From assembly GCA_031402435.1 (NCBI GenBank), contig JANNSJ010000069.1, forward strand, positions 62,001 through 126,000: a stretch of DNA of 64,000 bases, given 5' to 3'. The DNA is from UBA11986 sp031402435. GTDB lineage: Bacteria; Bacteroidota; Ignavibacteria; UBA10030; UBA6906. The notes below the pieces were generated by a model. That model was not told the DNA's origin. It saw only the letters and a program-made list of their open reading frames with translations, and did not search any database. Shown here piece by piece: positions 8,648-16,642 of the stretch; positions within the stretch are counted from its first letter, which is position 1, and every line of letters begins with the position of its first letter. The translations under genes and the position numbers were made by a program.

Positions 8648-8830
8648 ATGGGTAATTTAGGCATGCCGGAAATCCTCATTATCGTTCTCGTTCTTCTCAT
8701 CTTCTTCGGTGCGAAGAAGATTCCCGAACTTGCCCAGGGATTGGGCAAAGGCATCCGGGAGTTCAAGAAGGCAGTGAAAGATACCGACGATGATCCGGAT
8801 TCCAAAAAGGTTGAGGAGAAAAAAGGGTAG
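8648..8830 (+). CDS. tatA: Twin-arginine translocase subunit TatA/E
   Basis: A 60-residue protein with one N-terminal membrane helix (PEILIIVLVLLIFFGAKKIP) followed by the amphipathic helix ELAQGLGKGIREFKKAVKD and a charged tail. The FGAKKIPELAQGLGKGIREF core is the TatA signature in slightly split form. TatA oligomers form the protein-conducting part of the Tat pathway for folded proteins. The ribosome binding site GGGAGGAG overlaps the end of purQ. A second copy follows after nine bases; tatC is not in the window. Confidence 0.95.
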   Translation: MGNLGMPEILIIVLVLLIFFGAKKIPELAQGLGKGIREFKKAVKDTDDDPDSKKVEEKKG

Positions 8831-8839
8831 GAGGAAGTC

Positions 8840-9022
8840 ATGTTCGAAAACATCGGTGGTGGGGAACTTCTCCTGATCATGTTCATCGTGTTTATTTTCT
8901 TCGGACCCAAAAAACTTCCCGAGTTGGGCAAAAGCCTTGGCAAGGGCATCCGTGAGTTCAGGGGAGCGATGCGTGGCTTCCAGGAAGACATTGAAAAATC
9001 CACGAAGATTGACGAGAAGTAG
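8840..9022 (+). CDS. tatA: Twin-arginine translocase subunit TatA/E, second copy
   Basis: A second 60-residue TatA-like protein, with the membrane helix GGELLLIMFIVFIFFGPKK, then LPELGKSLGKGIREFRGAM and a charged tail. It is clearly paralogous to the first copy. One of the two may fill a TatB-like role, but no TatB length or tail is visible. The ATG follows AGGAGG with seven bases between. Tandem tatA copies may allow differing pore compositions; that is a guess. Confidence 0.93.
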   Translation: MFENIGGGELLLIMFIVFIFFGPKKLPELGKSLGKGIREFRGAMRGFQEDIEKSTKIDEK

Positions 9023-9045
9023 TCTCCGATAGAGCATTCCGCAGT

Positions 9046-10545
9046 GTGAATTCTCCGGGAACGCCAGCATCTGCCTTGAGATGTCACTCCAATCGTAGAA
9101 CCACGAGATCATCATTGGAACAGCATACCACGTACGACGCCACACGCAAGTCGCTTGATTCCGGCAGCACAAGCTGCGAGCATCTCACTGAGGGTTTCCT
9201 CAACACGATCCGGAGAAAGAAACATCTCAATGCGTTTCTTGCGGTGTTCAATGAACAAGCGTTGGAACGTGCCCGCGACGTTGATCGGAAACTGGCCGCA
9301 GGGACGGCTGGCAAACTTGCCGGCATGGTTGTGGCAATCAAGGATGTGTTGTGCCTGAAGGATGAGCGTACGACGTGTGGCTCGAAGATACTGGAGAATT
9401 TTGTTTCGTTGTATACTGCTACTGCCGTCGAACGGTTGATTGCAGAGGATGCAATCATCGTCGGCAAAACCAACATGGATGAATTCGCCATGGGCTCATC
9501 CACGGAGAATTCGGCCTTCGGGCCTGTGCTCAATCCTGTTGATGAGACAAGGGTTCCGGGCGGATCAAGCGGTGGTTCGTGTGTTGCTGTTGCAGCGGGC
9601 ATGTCGCACACATCGCTCGGCACGGATACCGGCGGTTCAATTCGTCAGCCGGCGGCGTTTTGCGGTATTGTGGGAATGAAGCCGACGTATGGCCGGGTCT
9701 CCCGCTACGGTTTGGTTGCGCTCTCTTCTTCGTTCGATCAGATCGGCCCGTTTGGAAATTCCGTCGCCGATGTTGCGCGTGTACTGCAAACAATTGCCGG
9801 TCAGGATGGGAGCGACTCCACGTCGGTTGCGGTTCCGGTGCCGGACTATCTCGCCGCTTTGACGAAGGATGTCAAGGGCATGAAGATCGGCCTTCCGGTT
9901 GAGGCGTTCGGTGAGGGGTTGAACATTGAAGTTCGCTCTGCAATCGAACGAGCGGTTGATTCATTGCGACAGTCGGGTGCGATCATCGAGTTTGTGGCGT
10001 TGCCCAACTCGAAATACAACATCTCTACATACTACATTCTGATGACTGCTGAAGCGTCATCGAATCTGGCTCGCTACGACGGCGCACGGTATGGTTACCG
10101 TTCACCAGTGGCAAAGGATTTATCGGAGATGTACATCCGGTCGCGTAGCGAAGGCTTTGGCGCTGAAACCAAGCGACGCATTATGCTGGGCACATACGTT
10201 CTCTCGGCAGGTTACTACGATGCCTACTACCGGCAGGCGCAGAAGATCAGGCGGCTCATACAGAATGATTTTGTCGAAGCATTCAAGAAAGTCGATTGTA
10301 TCCTGATGCCAACCGCGCCGACCACGGCGTTTAGTTTTGGCGAGAAGGTTGATGACCCATTGCAAATGTATCTCTCGGATATTTATACTGTATCGGCAAA
10401 CCTTGCCGGAGTTCCTGCTATAAGTGTTCCGTGCGGTGTCGATAGCAAAGGGTTGCCCATTGGTCTTCAGCTTATTGGCAACCACTTTGACGAGTCAACA
10501 ATACTAAGGGTGGGTGATTTTCTGGAGAATATTACCACCGTATAG
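9046..10545 (+). CDS. gatA: Asp-tRNA(Asn)/Glu-tRNA(Gln) amidotransferase subunit A
   Basis: An amidase-signature enzyme of up to 499 residues. The Ser-cisSer-Lys triad is visible: Lys in VAIKDVL (about residue 99), the cis-Ser in DTGGSIRQP and the nucleophile in PGGSSGGSCVAVAAG. GatA hydrolyses glutamine to feed ammonia to GatB for making Gln-tRNA(Gln) and Asn-tRNA(Asn). The window also has a tRNA-Gln gene. The start is uncertain: the GTG at 9046 yields about 25 residues more than usual for the family, and a TTG at 9115 would give a normal N-terminus; neither has a strong ribosome binding site. gatB and gatC are not nearby. Confidence 0.93.
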   Translation: MNSPGTPASALRCHSNRRTTRSSLEQHTTYDATRKSLDSGSTSCEHLTEGFLNTIRRKKHLNAFLAVFNEQALERARDVDRKLAAGTAGKLAGMVVAIKDVLCLKDERTTCGSKILENFVSLYTATAVERLIAEDAIIVGKTNMDEFAMGSSTENSAFGPVLNPVDETRVPGGSSGGSCVAVAAGMSHTSLGTDTGGSIRQPAAFCGIVGMKPTYGRVSRYGLVALSSSFDQIGPFGNSVADVARVLQTIAGQDGSDSTSVAVPVPDYLAALTKDVKGMKIGLPVEAFGEGLNIEVRSAIERAVDSLRQSGAIIEFVALPNSKYNISTYYILMTAEASSNLARYDGARYGYRSPVAKDLSEMYIRSRSEGFGAETKRRIMLGTYVLSAGYYDAYYRQAQKIRRLIQNDFVEAFKKVDCILMPTAPTTAFSFGEKVDDPLQMYLSDIYTVSANLAGVPAISVPCGVDSKGLPIGLQLIGNHFDESTILRVGDFLENITTV

Positions 10546-10599
10546 GAATTTAGCAGAGCATTTTCAGTTATCAATAAATCAAAAGGAAGCCAATTTCGT

Positions 10600-11607
10600 A
10601 TGAGCATTCTCGTCAACAAGAAATCCAAAGTGCTGGTGCAGGGTATCACCGGTGGAGAAGGAACATTCCACACTTCTCAAATGATAGCGTACGGGACCAA
10701 CGTTGTCGGTGGAGTTACGCCCGGCAAAGGTGGCACGAAATACAACGGCAACGAGAAGGACCAATTCTCCAAACCCGTTCCAGTCTTCAATACTGTTGCT
10801 GAAGCAGTGGGAATCACAGGGGCTGATGTGTCCGTGATTTTCGTCCCCGCCGCATTTGCCGGTGATGCGATCATGGAAGCAGCGGATGCCGGAATCAAAG
10901 TCGTTGTGTGTATTACGGAAGGTATCCCGGCGCGTGACATGGTAAAGGCGTATGACTATGTATTGAAAACCGGTGCGGTACTCGTCGGGCCGAATTGTCC
11001 CGGCATTATCACGCCTGGCGAGTGCAAGGTCGGCATCATGCCCGGATTCATACACAAACCCGGGCGGGTTGGACTGATTTCGCGTAGCGGAACGCTTACC
11101 TACGAAGCAGTCTGGCAATTGACGGAACGCGGCATCGGCCAATCGACATGTATTGGAATCGGCGGCGATCCTATTATTGGTACGCGCTTCATTGATGCGA
11201 TCAAGCTTTTTAATGCAGACAGCGGTACAGATGCAATCATCATGATTGGCGAGATCGGCGGAACAGCGGAAGAAGAAGCTGCCGAGTATATCAAGAAGTA
11301 TGTCAAGAAGCCCGTTGTTGGTTTCATTGCCGGACGAACAGCTCCTCCGGGACGGCGTATGGGTCACGCGGGAGCGATCATTGCGGGCGGCAAGGGGACT
11401 GCGCAGGAAAAGATGGATGCCATGAAAAAGGCCGGAATCCACGTCGTTGAAAGTCCAGCAATGCTCGGCGAGACAATGGAGAAGGCGCTTCGCAAGAGGG
11501 GGCTTCTTCCAAAGAAGAAATCAGTATCCCGGAAGAAGGCGGCGAAGAAATCCAAACCCGATTCCAGGAAGACAAAGAAATCATCCAACAAAAAGAAAAA
11601 GAAGTAA
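10600..11607 (+). CDS. sucD: Succinyl-CoA synthetase alpha subunit with a lysine-rich tail
   Basis: A 335-residue protein. Residues 1-290 are a full SucD: a CoA-binding Rossmann part (VQGITGGEGTFHTSQM, VNKKSKV), the PNCPGIITPGECKVGIMPG segment, and the phosphorylated histidine in GRRMGHAGAIIAGG (His256). It carries out the substrate-level phosphorylation step of the citric acid cycle with SucC, which is not in the window. Family members usually end near residue 290-300; here about 35 extra residues, almost all Lys, Ser and Arg, follow GLLPKKKS. No repeat or frameshift explains the tail. AAGGAAG precedes the ATG. Confidence 0.96.
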   Translation: MSILVNKKSKVLVQGITGGEGTFHTSQMIAYGTNVVGGVTPGKGGTKYNGNEKDQFSKPVPVFNTVAEAVGITGADVSVIFVPAAFAGDAIMEAADAGIKVVVCITEGIPARDMVKAYDYVLKTGAVLVGPNCPGIITPGECKVGIMPGFIHKPGRVGLISRSGTLTYEAVWQLTERGIGQSTCIGIGGDPIIGTRFIDAIKLFNADSGTDAIIMIGEIGGTAEEEAAEYIKKYVKKPVVGFIAGRTAPPGRRMGHAGAIIAGGKGTAQEKMDAMKKAGIHVVESPAMLGETMEKALRKRGLLPKKKSVSRKKAAKKSKPDSRKTKKSSNKKKKK

Positions 11608-11662
11608 CCAAGCTCCATAGACTCACAACTCTACAAACTCATTTCTTATTTTCGGAGGTATA

Positions 11663-12088
11663 GTGGCTGAACGTACATTGGCAATTCTGAAACCGGATTG
11701 TGTCAGGAAGAATCTTCAAGGTGAAGTGCTTTCAAAAATCCAGAAGGCGGGATTCAAAGTTCTTGGTGTGAAGCAAATCCGATTAACAAAGGAAACAGCC
11801 GGAGCATTCTACGCAGTGCACAAGGGCCGGCCATTCTACGACAGCCTTGTCGAGTTTATGTGCAGCGGCGCGTGTGTACCCATTGCGTTAGAGAAGGAGA
11901 ATGCCGTTGCCGATTTCCGGAAGCTCATTGGCGCAACCGATCCGAAGGAAGCGGCAGAGGGAACCATCCGCAAAATGTTCGCAGACAACAAGGGTGAGAA
12001 TATTGTCCACGGTTCTGATTCGGCCGAGAATGGAAGGATCGAAGTATCGTTCTTCTATGCTGAACGTGATCTCGTGGAGAGTATGTAA
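11663..12088 (+). CDS. ndk: Nucleoside diphosphate kinase
   Basis: A 141-residue protein of normal length. It opens ERTLAILKPDCVRKNLQGEV, and the phosphorylated histidine is in NIVHGSDSAENG (His116). It transfers the gamma-phosphate from ATP to nucleoside diphosphates through a phosphohistidine. The start is GTG behind GGAGG, eight bases away. It lies 55 bases after sucD, and ndk next to succinyl-CoA synthetase genes is a known arrangement, as both handle NTP formation. A strong terminator follows at 12117. Confidence 0.97.
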   Translation: MAERTLAILKPDCVRKNLQGEVLSKIQKAGFKVLGVKQIRLTKETAGAFYAVHKGRPFYDSLVEFMCSGACVPIALEKENAVADFRKLIGATDPKEAAEGTIRKMFADNKGENIVHGSDSAENGRIEVSFFYAERDLVESM

Positions 12089-12116
12089 CCTCTCGTCGGG
12101 CAAATTCCCAAAACTG

Positions 12117-12155
12117 GAAACCGCAACGAGTATGCACTCTTTGCGGTTTCTTTTT
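12117..12155 (+). terminator. Rho-independent terminator after ndk
   Basis: Perfect 10-bp stem GAAACCGCAA (12117-12126) / TTGCGGTTTC (12141-12150), loop 14 nt, followed by TTTTTC. Confidence 0.88.
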
Positions 12156-12181
12156 CTGAACAATAGTCAAGAGCGAAACCC

Positions 12182-12721
12182 ATGGCGATGAAACCGTGGA
12201 AAAAGATCACGGAGTCCATTCTCTTCAAAAATCCGTGGTGGACGTATAAGCGCGACGAGTTTGAGTTGCCATCAGGGAAGTCCGGCGAATATCATTACGT
12301 TCATACCAACGGATCATCAATGATTATTCCCATCATGGCGGACGGAAAAATCCTGACCGTGAAGCAATACCGCTACTTGTGCGGCAAGGAAAGTATTGAG
12401 TTTCCGTGCGGCAGTGTCAAAGATGATTCAAGTTACGATGAGACTGCGTGGCATGAACTCGCAGAGGAAACCGGTTACTCCGCCAAGCGGCTGTTTCTTG
12501 CCGGGGAGTTCAACCCGTACAATGGCGTTACCGACGAGATGTGTCATGTGTATATTGCCCGCGAACTTCAGCACGTTGGTGGCACTCCTGATGAGACCGA
12601 GGAGTTCGAGTTATTGCCTCTAACCGCAGAAGAGATCGACCGTAGCATCAAAGAAGGCGTAATATGGGATGGAATGACCATCGCGGCATGGCATATCGTG
12701 AAGCAGAAAGTGAGTTCGTAA
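12182..12721 (+). CDS. Nudix hydrolase (ADP-ribose pyrophosphatase-like)
   Basis: A 179-residue protein with the layout of ADP-ribose pyrophosphatases: KNPWWTYKRDEFELPSGKSG, KQYRYLCGKESIEFPCGSV, then a Nudix helix ending HELAEETGY (about residues 92-100) and the downstream NGVTDEMCHVYIAREL. The Nudix box deviates: the usual GX5E glutamate is Ser and the RE arginine is His, while the metal-binding EE pair is kept. It probably hydrolyses an ADP-sugar or related pyrophosphate; the substrate is open. It stands alone after the ndk terminator, with only a weak ribosome binding site. Confidence 0.85.
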   Translation: MAMKPWKKITESILFKNPWWTYKRDEFELPSGKSGEYHYVHTNGSSMIIPIMADGKILTVKQYRYLCGKESIEFPCGSVKDDSSYDETAWHELAEETGYSAKRLFLAGEFNPYNGVTDEMCHVYIARELQHVGGTPDETEEFELLPLTAEEIDRSIKEGVIWDGMTIAAWHIVKQKVSS

Positions 12722-12804
12722 TCTCTATTTTTGAGAATCATAGCCGACCATCTTTCACGAACACTCTCCATTTGGTTCTTAATTGGGGAAACTGCCCAGA
12801 GTTG

Positions 12805-12833
12805 TTGACTTTCCAGCCATTATTGCTTAGATT
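12805..12833 (+). promoter_or_regulatory. Promoter of the GAF/GGDEF-like gene
   Basis: TTGACT (12805-12810), exactly 17 nt, TAGATT (12828-12833) followed by TG, so the -10 reads TAGATTTG, an exact TAnnTTTG. The coding start is 43 bases on. Confidence 0.65.
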
Positions 12834-12875
12834 TGAGCGTTTTCGGACTTGCCTTTCTCATTCCAGGCGGGATAC

Positions 12876-14819
12876 ATGATCGTAGGTGACGCCAAAGTGA
12901 TGGTTGAAGTCATACGACAGAAGTTGTCAACTGTCAATGGCGTCATCGCTTTGATTGTTGTTTTGGCGCTTGTCGTCGGTCTTGTTCTTGGTTCGCCGGT
13001 GGGGCGAATCGTATGCGGAATTTTTCTAGCGACAGGTGCAGTGTACATGCTCCTGCGATGGAGGAAACTGCAATCCACGAGATGGGAAAGCAATAGGGAA
13101 ACACAAGAGGACTTGTATTCACAATCCCCCGAAGGTATTATGAAAAAATTACTCTTCGATGATCTGCAATCATCGGGTCGGAGCTATGTGGTGAAAGAGG
13201 TGCCAGAGGAAGAACAGAAGGTTGTTGTACCATCCACGAAATCTGTACAACCGGTTGTTGTCGCCACGCAGGAAGAGAAGCCTCAGGAGTTCCAGATTTC
13301 GGATTTCTTTGATCTGGACTCGGACATTTTCAGAACCGATGCTGAGCCTCGCAATGAATTCAACTTTCTACTCAGCAAGGCGTTGCTCGCTCTGAAGGAA
13401 GTTCTCTTTGCCCACTCCGTTGCATTCTTCTGGGCAAACAGAGAGAAGAACCAGATGGTTCTCGAAGCGACTGCTACTGACAGTCAGGGATTCATGACGT
13501 CGAAGCGTTTCCCTATCGAAACAGATGTTGTCAGTCAGGTTGCCGCCAACGGAAAGCCGCAATTGCTTGGGAGAATCAATCCCGTATCGGAGAAGGACAT
13601 GATCCGATACTATGAATCAACCGAATACATCAAATCGGTGGTTGCAGTGCCGGTGTATTTCTTCAAGGGCGATGGCGATCAGAGGCCCGTTGGTGTGATT
13701 GTGGCAGACAGCAAGGCCGAAGATGCGTTTGGTCCAGAGACGTTGAGCTTGCTTGGCAATTACACAAAGCTTGTCTCGGCGTTGATCAAGAGTTATACGG
13801 AGAAGTATGATCTCCTGTTGGATTCGGAACTGTTGTCCTCCATCCGCAGGTTGCAGGATAGAATCAAATCCGATCCAACGGAGTTCACGATTCTCAACTC
13901 GCTGGCAGAAGAAGCGGGCAGGCTCGTGAACTGGGATTTCCTGACGATCGCCATGTATGCCGATGAACGCAACGGCTGGGTATTGCAGAAGGTTGTCAAC
14001 AGGGGGAATTACGCGTACGTCACCCCCGACCAAATAATCGATTTCAACGACAGCATTGTCGGGAAGGTTATTCGGTCGAATGCAGTGGAAATGATTGACA
14101 ATATTACGACGAGAAGCTCGACCCGTTTCCACGAAGCGGAAAAGATCGATTCGGAGGGATCATTCCTTTGTCTGCCCATAAGTTCGACGAATCGCTGCTA
14201 TGGCGCATTGACACTGGAAAGCCGCGGCAAAGCCAACTTCGCGGGCAACGAGGTTGAAACGATCTACCGCCTCGTCGAGAACGCTGCGATGGCGCTTGAA
14301 GTGCTGTATATGAATGACCTGGTGAAGGACTTCGTCATCGTCGATCAACTGACGGGATCGTTCAACAAGAAACACTTCCTCAAGAAACTGGAGGAGGAGA
14401 TTCAACGGGCAGACGACTTTGGCCACGAACTCGCGTTGGTGTCATTGGTGGCTGACAACGCCCAGGAATTAACACACAGGCACGGCCGCGAAGGTTTTGA
14501 TTCAATCCTGAACCAGATCGCGAAAATCATAAGGGCAAATATCCGTTCCTACGACATCGTTGCGCGACAGGAAACCGATGGCATGGGCGTCCTGTTGATA
14601 AGCACAACAGCAAGCGAAGCATACCTGTGGGCCGAGAAAATCAGGAAACAAATTGCCAGTCATATCATCACGATTGGCGGGCGAAGCTTTTCTGTTACCG
14701 TGAGCGCCGGCGTATGTGGATTGACAGAAGGCATGCACAAGGATGAACTCCTTGCGGGAACAACACGCGTATTGAGCAAGGCAATAGAAGATGGCGGCAA
14801 TTTAGTGCGGGTTTTATAA
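12876..14819 (+). CDS. Membrane-anchored GAF-domain protein with a degenerate GGDEF domain
   Basis: About 647 residues from the ATG at 12876 (AGGCGGG upstream; a TTG nine codons earlier is also open). Two hydrophobic segments lie near the N-terminus (GVIALIVVLALVVGLVLG and IVCGIFLATGAVYML). Two GAF-like domains follow (roughly residues 145-300 and 320-480: SVVAVPVYFFKG, FLCLPISSTNRCYGALTLES). The C-terminus has GGDEF topology, DQLTGSFNKKHFLKKLEEEI through VSAGV, but the catalytic GGDEF position reads ETDGMG, so cyclic-di-GMP synthesis is very unlikely. It may be a sensor or scaffold. The small CPVC protein gene follows after 17 bases. Confidence 0.85.
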   Translation: MIVGDAKVMVEVIRQKLSTVNGVIALIVVLALVVGLVLGSPVGRIVCGIFLATGAVYMLLRWRKLQSTRWESNRETQEDLYSQSPEGIMKKLLFDDLQSSGRSYVVKEVPEEEQKVVVPSTKSVQPVVVATQEEKPQEFQISDFFDLDSDIFRTDAEPRNEFNFLLSKALLALKEVLFAHSVAFFWANREKNQMVLEATATDSQGFMTSKRFPIETDVVSQVAANGKPQLLGRINPVSEKDMIRYYESTEYIKSVVAVPVYFFKGDGDQRPVGVIVADSKAEDAFGPETLSLLGNYTKLVSALIKSYTEKYDLLLDSELLSSIRRLQDRIKSDPTEFTILNSLAEEAGRLVNWDFLTIAMYADERNGWVLQKVVNRGNYAYVTPDQIIDFNDSIVGKVIRSNAVEMIDNITTRSSTRFHEAEKIDSEGSFLCLPISSTNRCYGALTLESRGKANFAGNEVETIYRLVENAAMALEVLYMNDLVKDFVIVDQLTGSFNKKHFLKKLEEEIQRADDFGHELALVSLVADNAQELTHRHGREGFDSILNQIAKIIRANIRSYDIVARQETDGMGVLLISTTASEAYLWAEKIRKQIASHIITIGGRSFSVTVSAGVCGLTEGMHKDELLAGTTRVLSKAIEDGGNLVRVL

Positions 14820-14836
14820 AACACAAAGGATAAGCA

Positions 14837-15034
14837 ATGGCAAAACAACAATCGTTTGCTGACAAAGCAACCAAAGCTGCTGCAATGAAGGGCTCAAAGT
14901 GCCCTGTCTGTGGTACAATCTACCAACCTATCCTGCTCGTCTCATCCGAACACTCCAAAGTGGGGAAGAGCGTCAAGTTCAATGAGCGACGGGTTCAAGT
15001 CTGCAAGTGCAACGAAAAGCAGATCTACGCTTGA
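14837..15034 (+). CDS. Small zinc-ribbon-like protein
   Basis: A 65-residue basic protein with KCPVCGTIYQP at residues 21-31 and VQVCKCNEKQIYA at the end, so CPVC and CKC may bind one zinc ion as in a zinc ribbon. The N-terminal 20 residues (KQQSFADKATKAAAMK) would form a charged helix. I do not recognise a named family. The ATG has AAAGGATAAG upstream. It probably shares the transcript of the GAF-protein gene. A long imperfect hairpin follows before deoB. Confidence 0.75.
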   Translation: MAKQQSFADKATKAAAMKGSKCPVCGTIYQPILLVSSEHSKVGKSVKFNERRVQVCKCNEKQIYA

Positions 15035-15113
15035 GAGTCACTTCTCAGGATTAAACTTTCCGTTCCGCCCATCGTACAATATCGTGGACTGAACGGGAGG
15101 ACTTCACCAACTT

Positions 15114-15168
15114 CATCTTTGCATGAAAGGGATCTTTCTCTTGAAGGATCCCTCTTTCGTCCAAGATG
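15114..15168 (+). repeat. Long imperfect hairpin between the zinc-ribbon gene and deoB
   Basis: Outer arms CATCTT (15114-15119) and AAGATG (15163-15168) enclose inner arms GAAAGGGATC (15125-15134) and GATCCCTCTTTC (15147-15158), with two unpaired bases. No clear T-run follows, so it may be an attenuator, a weak terminator, or a control element for the oddly started deoB just downstream. Confidence 0.5.
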
Positions 15169-15185
15169 CATAAACACTCTCAGCC

Positions 15186-16361
15186 ACGGGCAAGATCGTT
15201 CTCATAATCCTCGATGGTGTTGGCATTGGCGAACTCCCTGACGCCGCGTTGTATGGCGACGAAGGAAGTAACACGCTTGTCAATACGGCCAACGCTGTAG
15301 GCGGATTGCACGTGCCAAATCTTGCATCGCTCGGGCTTGGCAATATAGCGTCCATCAAAAGCGTGGCATCGACAGGATCACCTCGCGCAAGTTACGGACG
15401 CATGGCTGAAGTGTCGAAGGGCAAGGACAGTACAACGGGACACTGGGAAATTTCGGGACTGATCATTGAGAAGGACTTCCCGACATTCCCCAAAGGATTC
15501 CCGGAGTCGCTGCTCAAGAAGTTTGTAGAAGCAACGGGCTGCAAGGGATACCTTGGCAATACAACAGCATCGGGAACCGTAATCATTCAAAGCCTGGGTG
15601 CTGAACACGTTCGCACCGGCTTTCCGATTGTGTACACATCGGCGGATTCCGTGTTTCAGATTGCAGCGCATGAAGAAGTCATTCCGCTACAAAGGCTGTA
15701 TGATATCTGCTGGCGAACTCGAGATGAAGTCTGCGTCGGTGATTTTACCGTGGGCAGGATAATTGCCCGCCCGTTCATCGGGTCGAATGGGAATTTCACA
15801 AGAACAACAAACCGACGGGATTTTTCACTGTTGCCGCCGTCCGATACCATCCTTGATGTGTTGTGCAAGGCGGGAATTGAAACAGTCAGCGTTGGAAAAG
15901 TGGATGATCTCTTCGCCGGTCGCGGTTTGAGCAAGAAGCTGCACACGAAGAGTAATGCCGAGGGCGTCGAGTATATCGTGAGCGAATCATCGGGAATGAA
16001 GTCAGGATTGATCTTTGCCAATCTGGTGGACTTTGACACACTCTACGGCCATCGGAATGATCCCAAGGGATTTGCAGCGGCGCTGGAGTCATTTGACCGG
16101 GAATTGCCACGAATTATTGAAACGATTGGCAACGACGATCTGTTAGTACTAACAGCAGATCATGGGAATGATCCCGTTACTCCAAGTACAGATCATTCAC
16201 GGGAGTACGTGCCGTTGCTCTGTTACACGAAGTCAAAGAATTCGGGCATAAATCTCGGAACCCGGTCAACATTTGCAGATCTTGGCAAGACAATTGCGGA
16301 TTTCTTTGGAGTGAAGAATTCACTCTCGGGGATGAGTTTCCTCGGCGAGGTATTGCCATGA
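15186..16361 (+). CDS. deoB: Phosphopentomutase; start codon unclear
   Basis: The protein is a full-length phosphopentomutase of the alkaline-phosphatase superfamily, interconverting (deoxy)ribose 1- and 5-phosphates. Metal ligands and the active threonine are visible: KIVLIILDGVGIGELPDA at the N-terminus, GKDSTTGHWEI, LVDFDTLYGHRND, LTADHGNDP and TDHSREYVPLL. Homology requires the frame to begin at about base 15186, but no ATG, GTG or TTG lies between the in-frame stop at 15171 and a TTG at 15249, which would cut off the metal-binding Asp. The codon at the expected position is ACG. An ATG at 15166 is in another frame. Either a non-AUG start or a one-base error or frameshift is implied. The AbrB-like gene overlaps its stop. 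Confidence 0.88.
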   Translation, partial: TGKIVLIILDGVGIGELPDAALYGDEGSNTLVNTANAVGGLHVPNLASLGLGNIASIKSVASTGSPRASYGRMAEVSKGKDSTTGHWEISGLIIEKDFPTFPKGFPESLLKKFVEATGCKGYLGNTTASGTVIIQSLGAEHVRTGFPIVYTSADSVFQIAAHEEVIPLQRLYDICWRTRDEVCVGDFTVGRIIARPFIGSNGNFTRTTNRRDFSLLPPSDTILDVLCKAGIETVSVGKVDDLFAGRGLSKKLHTKSNAEGVEYIVSESSGMKSGLIFANLVDFDTLYGHRNDPKGFAAALESFDRELPRIIETIGNDDLLVLTADHGNDPVTPSTDHSREYVPLLCYTKSKNSGINLGTRSTFADLGKTIADFFGVKNSLSGMSFLGEVLP

Positions 16362-16642
16362 TGGACGGCCACAAGAACAGCGTCGAGTTTGAAGCACGGA
16401 TTGATGATGGCGGGCAGATTCATATTCCCGATCATATCGCCAAAGAGCTTGGGACTGATTCGGTCCACGTTCGGCTGACGGTAAAAGCGATCAGCTCCGA
16501 ATTGAAACAACGAAACGTCAGCGAAGATGAGATAACACGCATCAGCAACATCCAGCTTGAATCGAGAGATCAGGTTGTGAAATTCCTCCTTTCGGAAGGT
16601 GCGTTGCAGAAGGGTGATGGACGCAAAAGGGCGCAGCATTGA
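16358..16642 (+). CDS. AbrB/SpoVT-type antitoxin-like protein
   Basis: A 94-residue protein whose first half, VEFEARIDDGGQIHIPDHIA then KELG, matches the swapped-hairpin AbrB/MazE fold used by many VapB antitoxins. The second half (SEDEITRISNIQLESRDQVV) is polar and helical and could wrap the toxin. Its ATG overlaps the deoB stop codon (ATGA at 16358-16361), and its stop overlaps the TTG of the PIN gene (16639-16642), so all three seem translationally coupled. It would neutralise the PIN protein and may autoregulate. Assignment rests on fold-like residues and position. Confidence 0.72.
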   Translation: MMDGHKNSVEFEARIDDGGQIHIPDHIAKELGTDSVHVRLTVKAISSELKQRNVSEDEITRISNIQLESRDQVVKFLLSEGALQKGDGRKRAQH

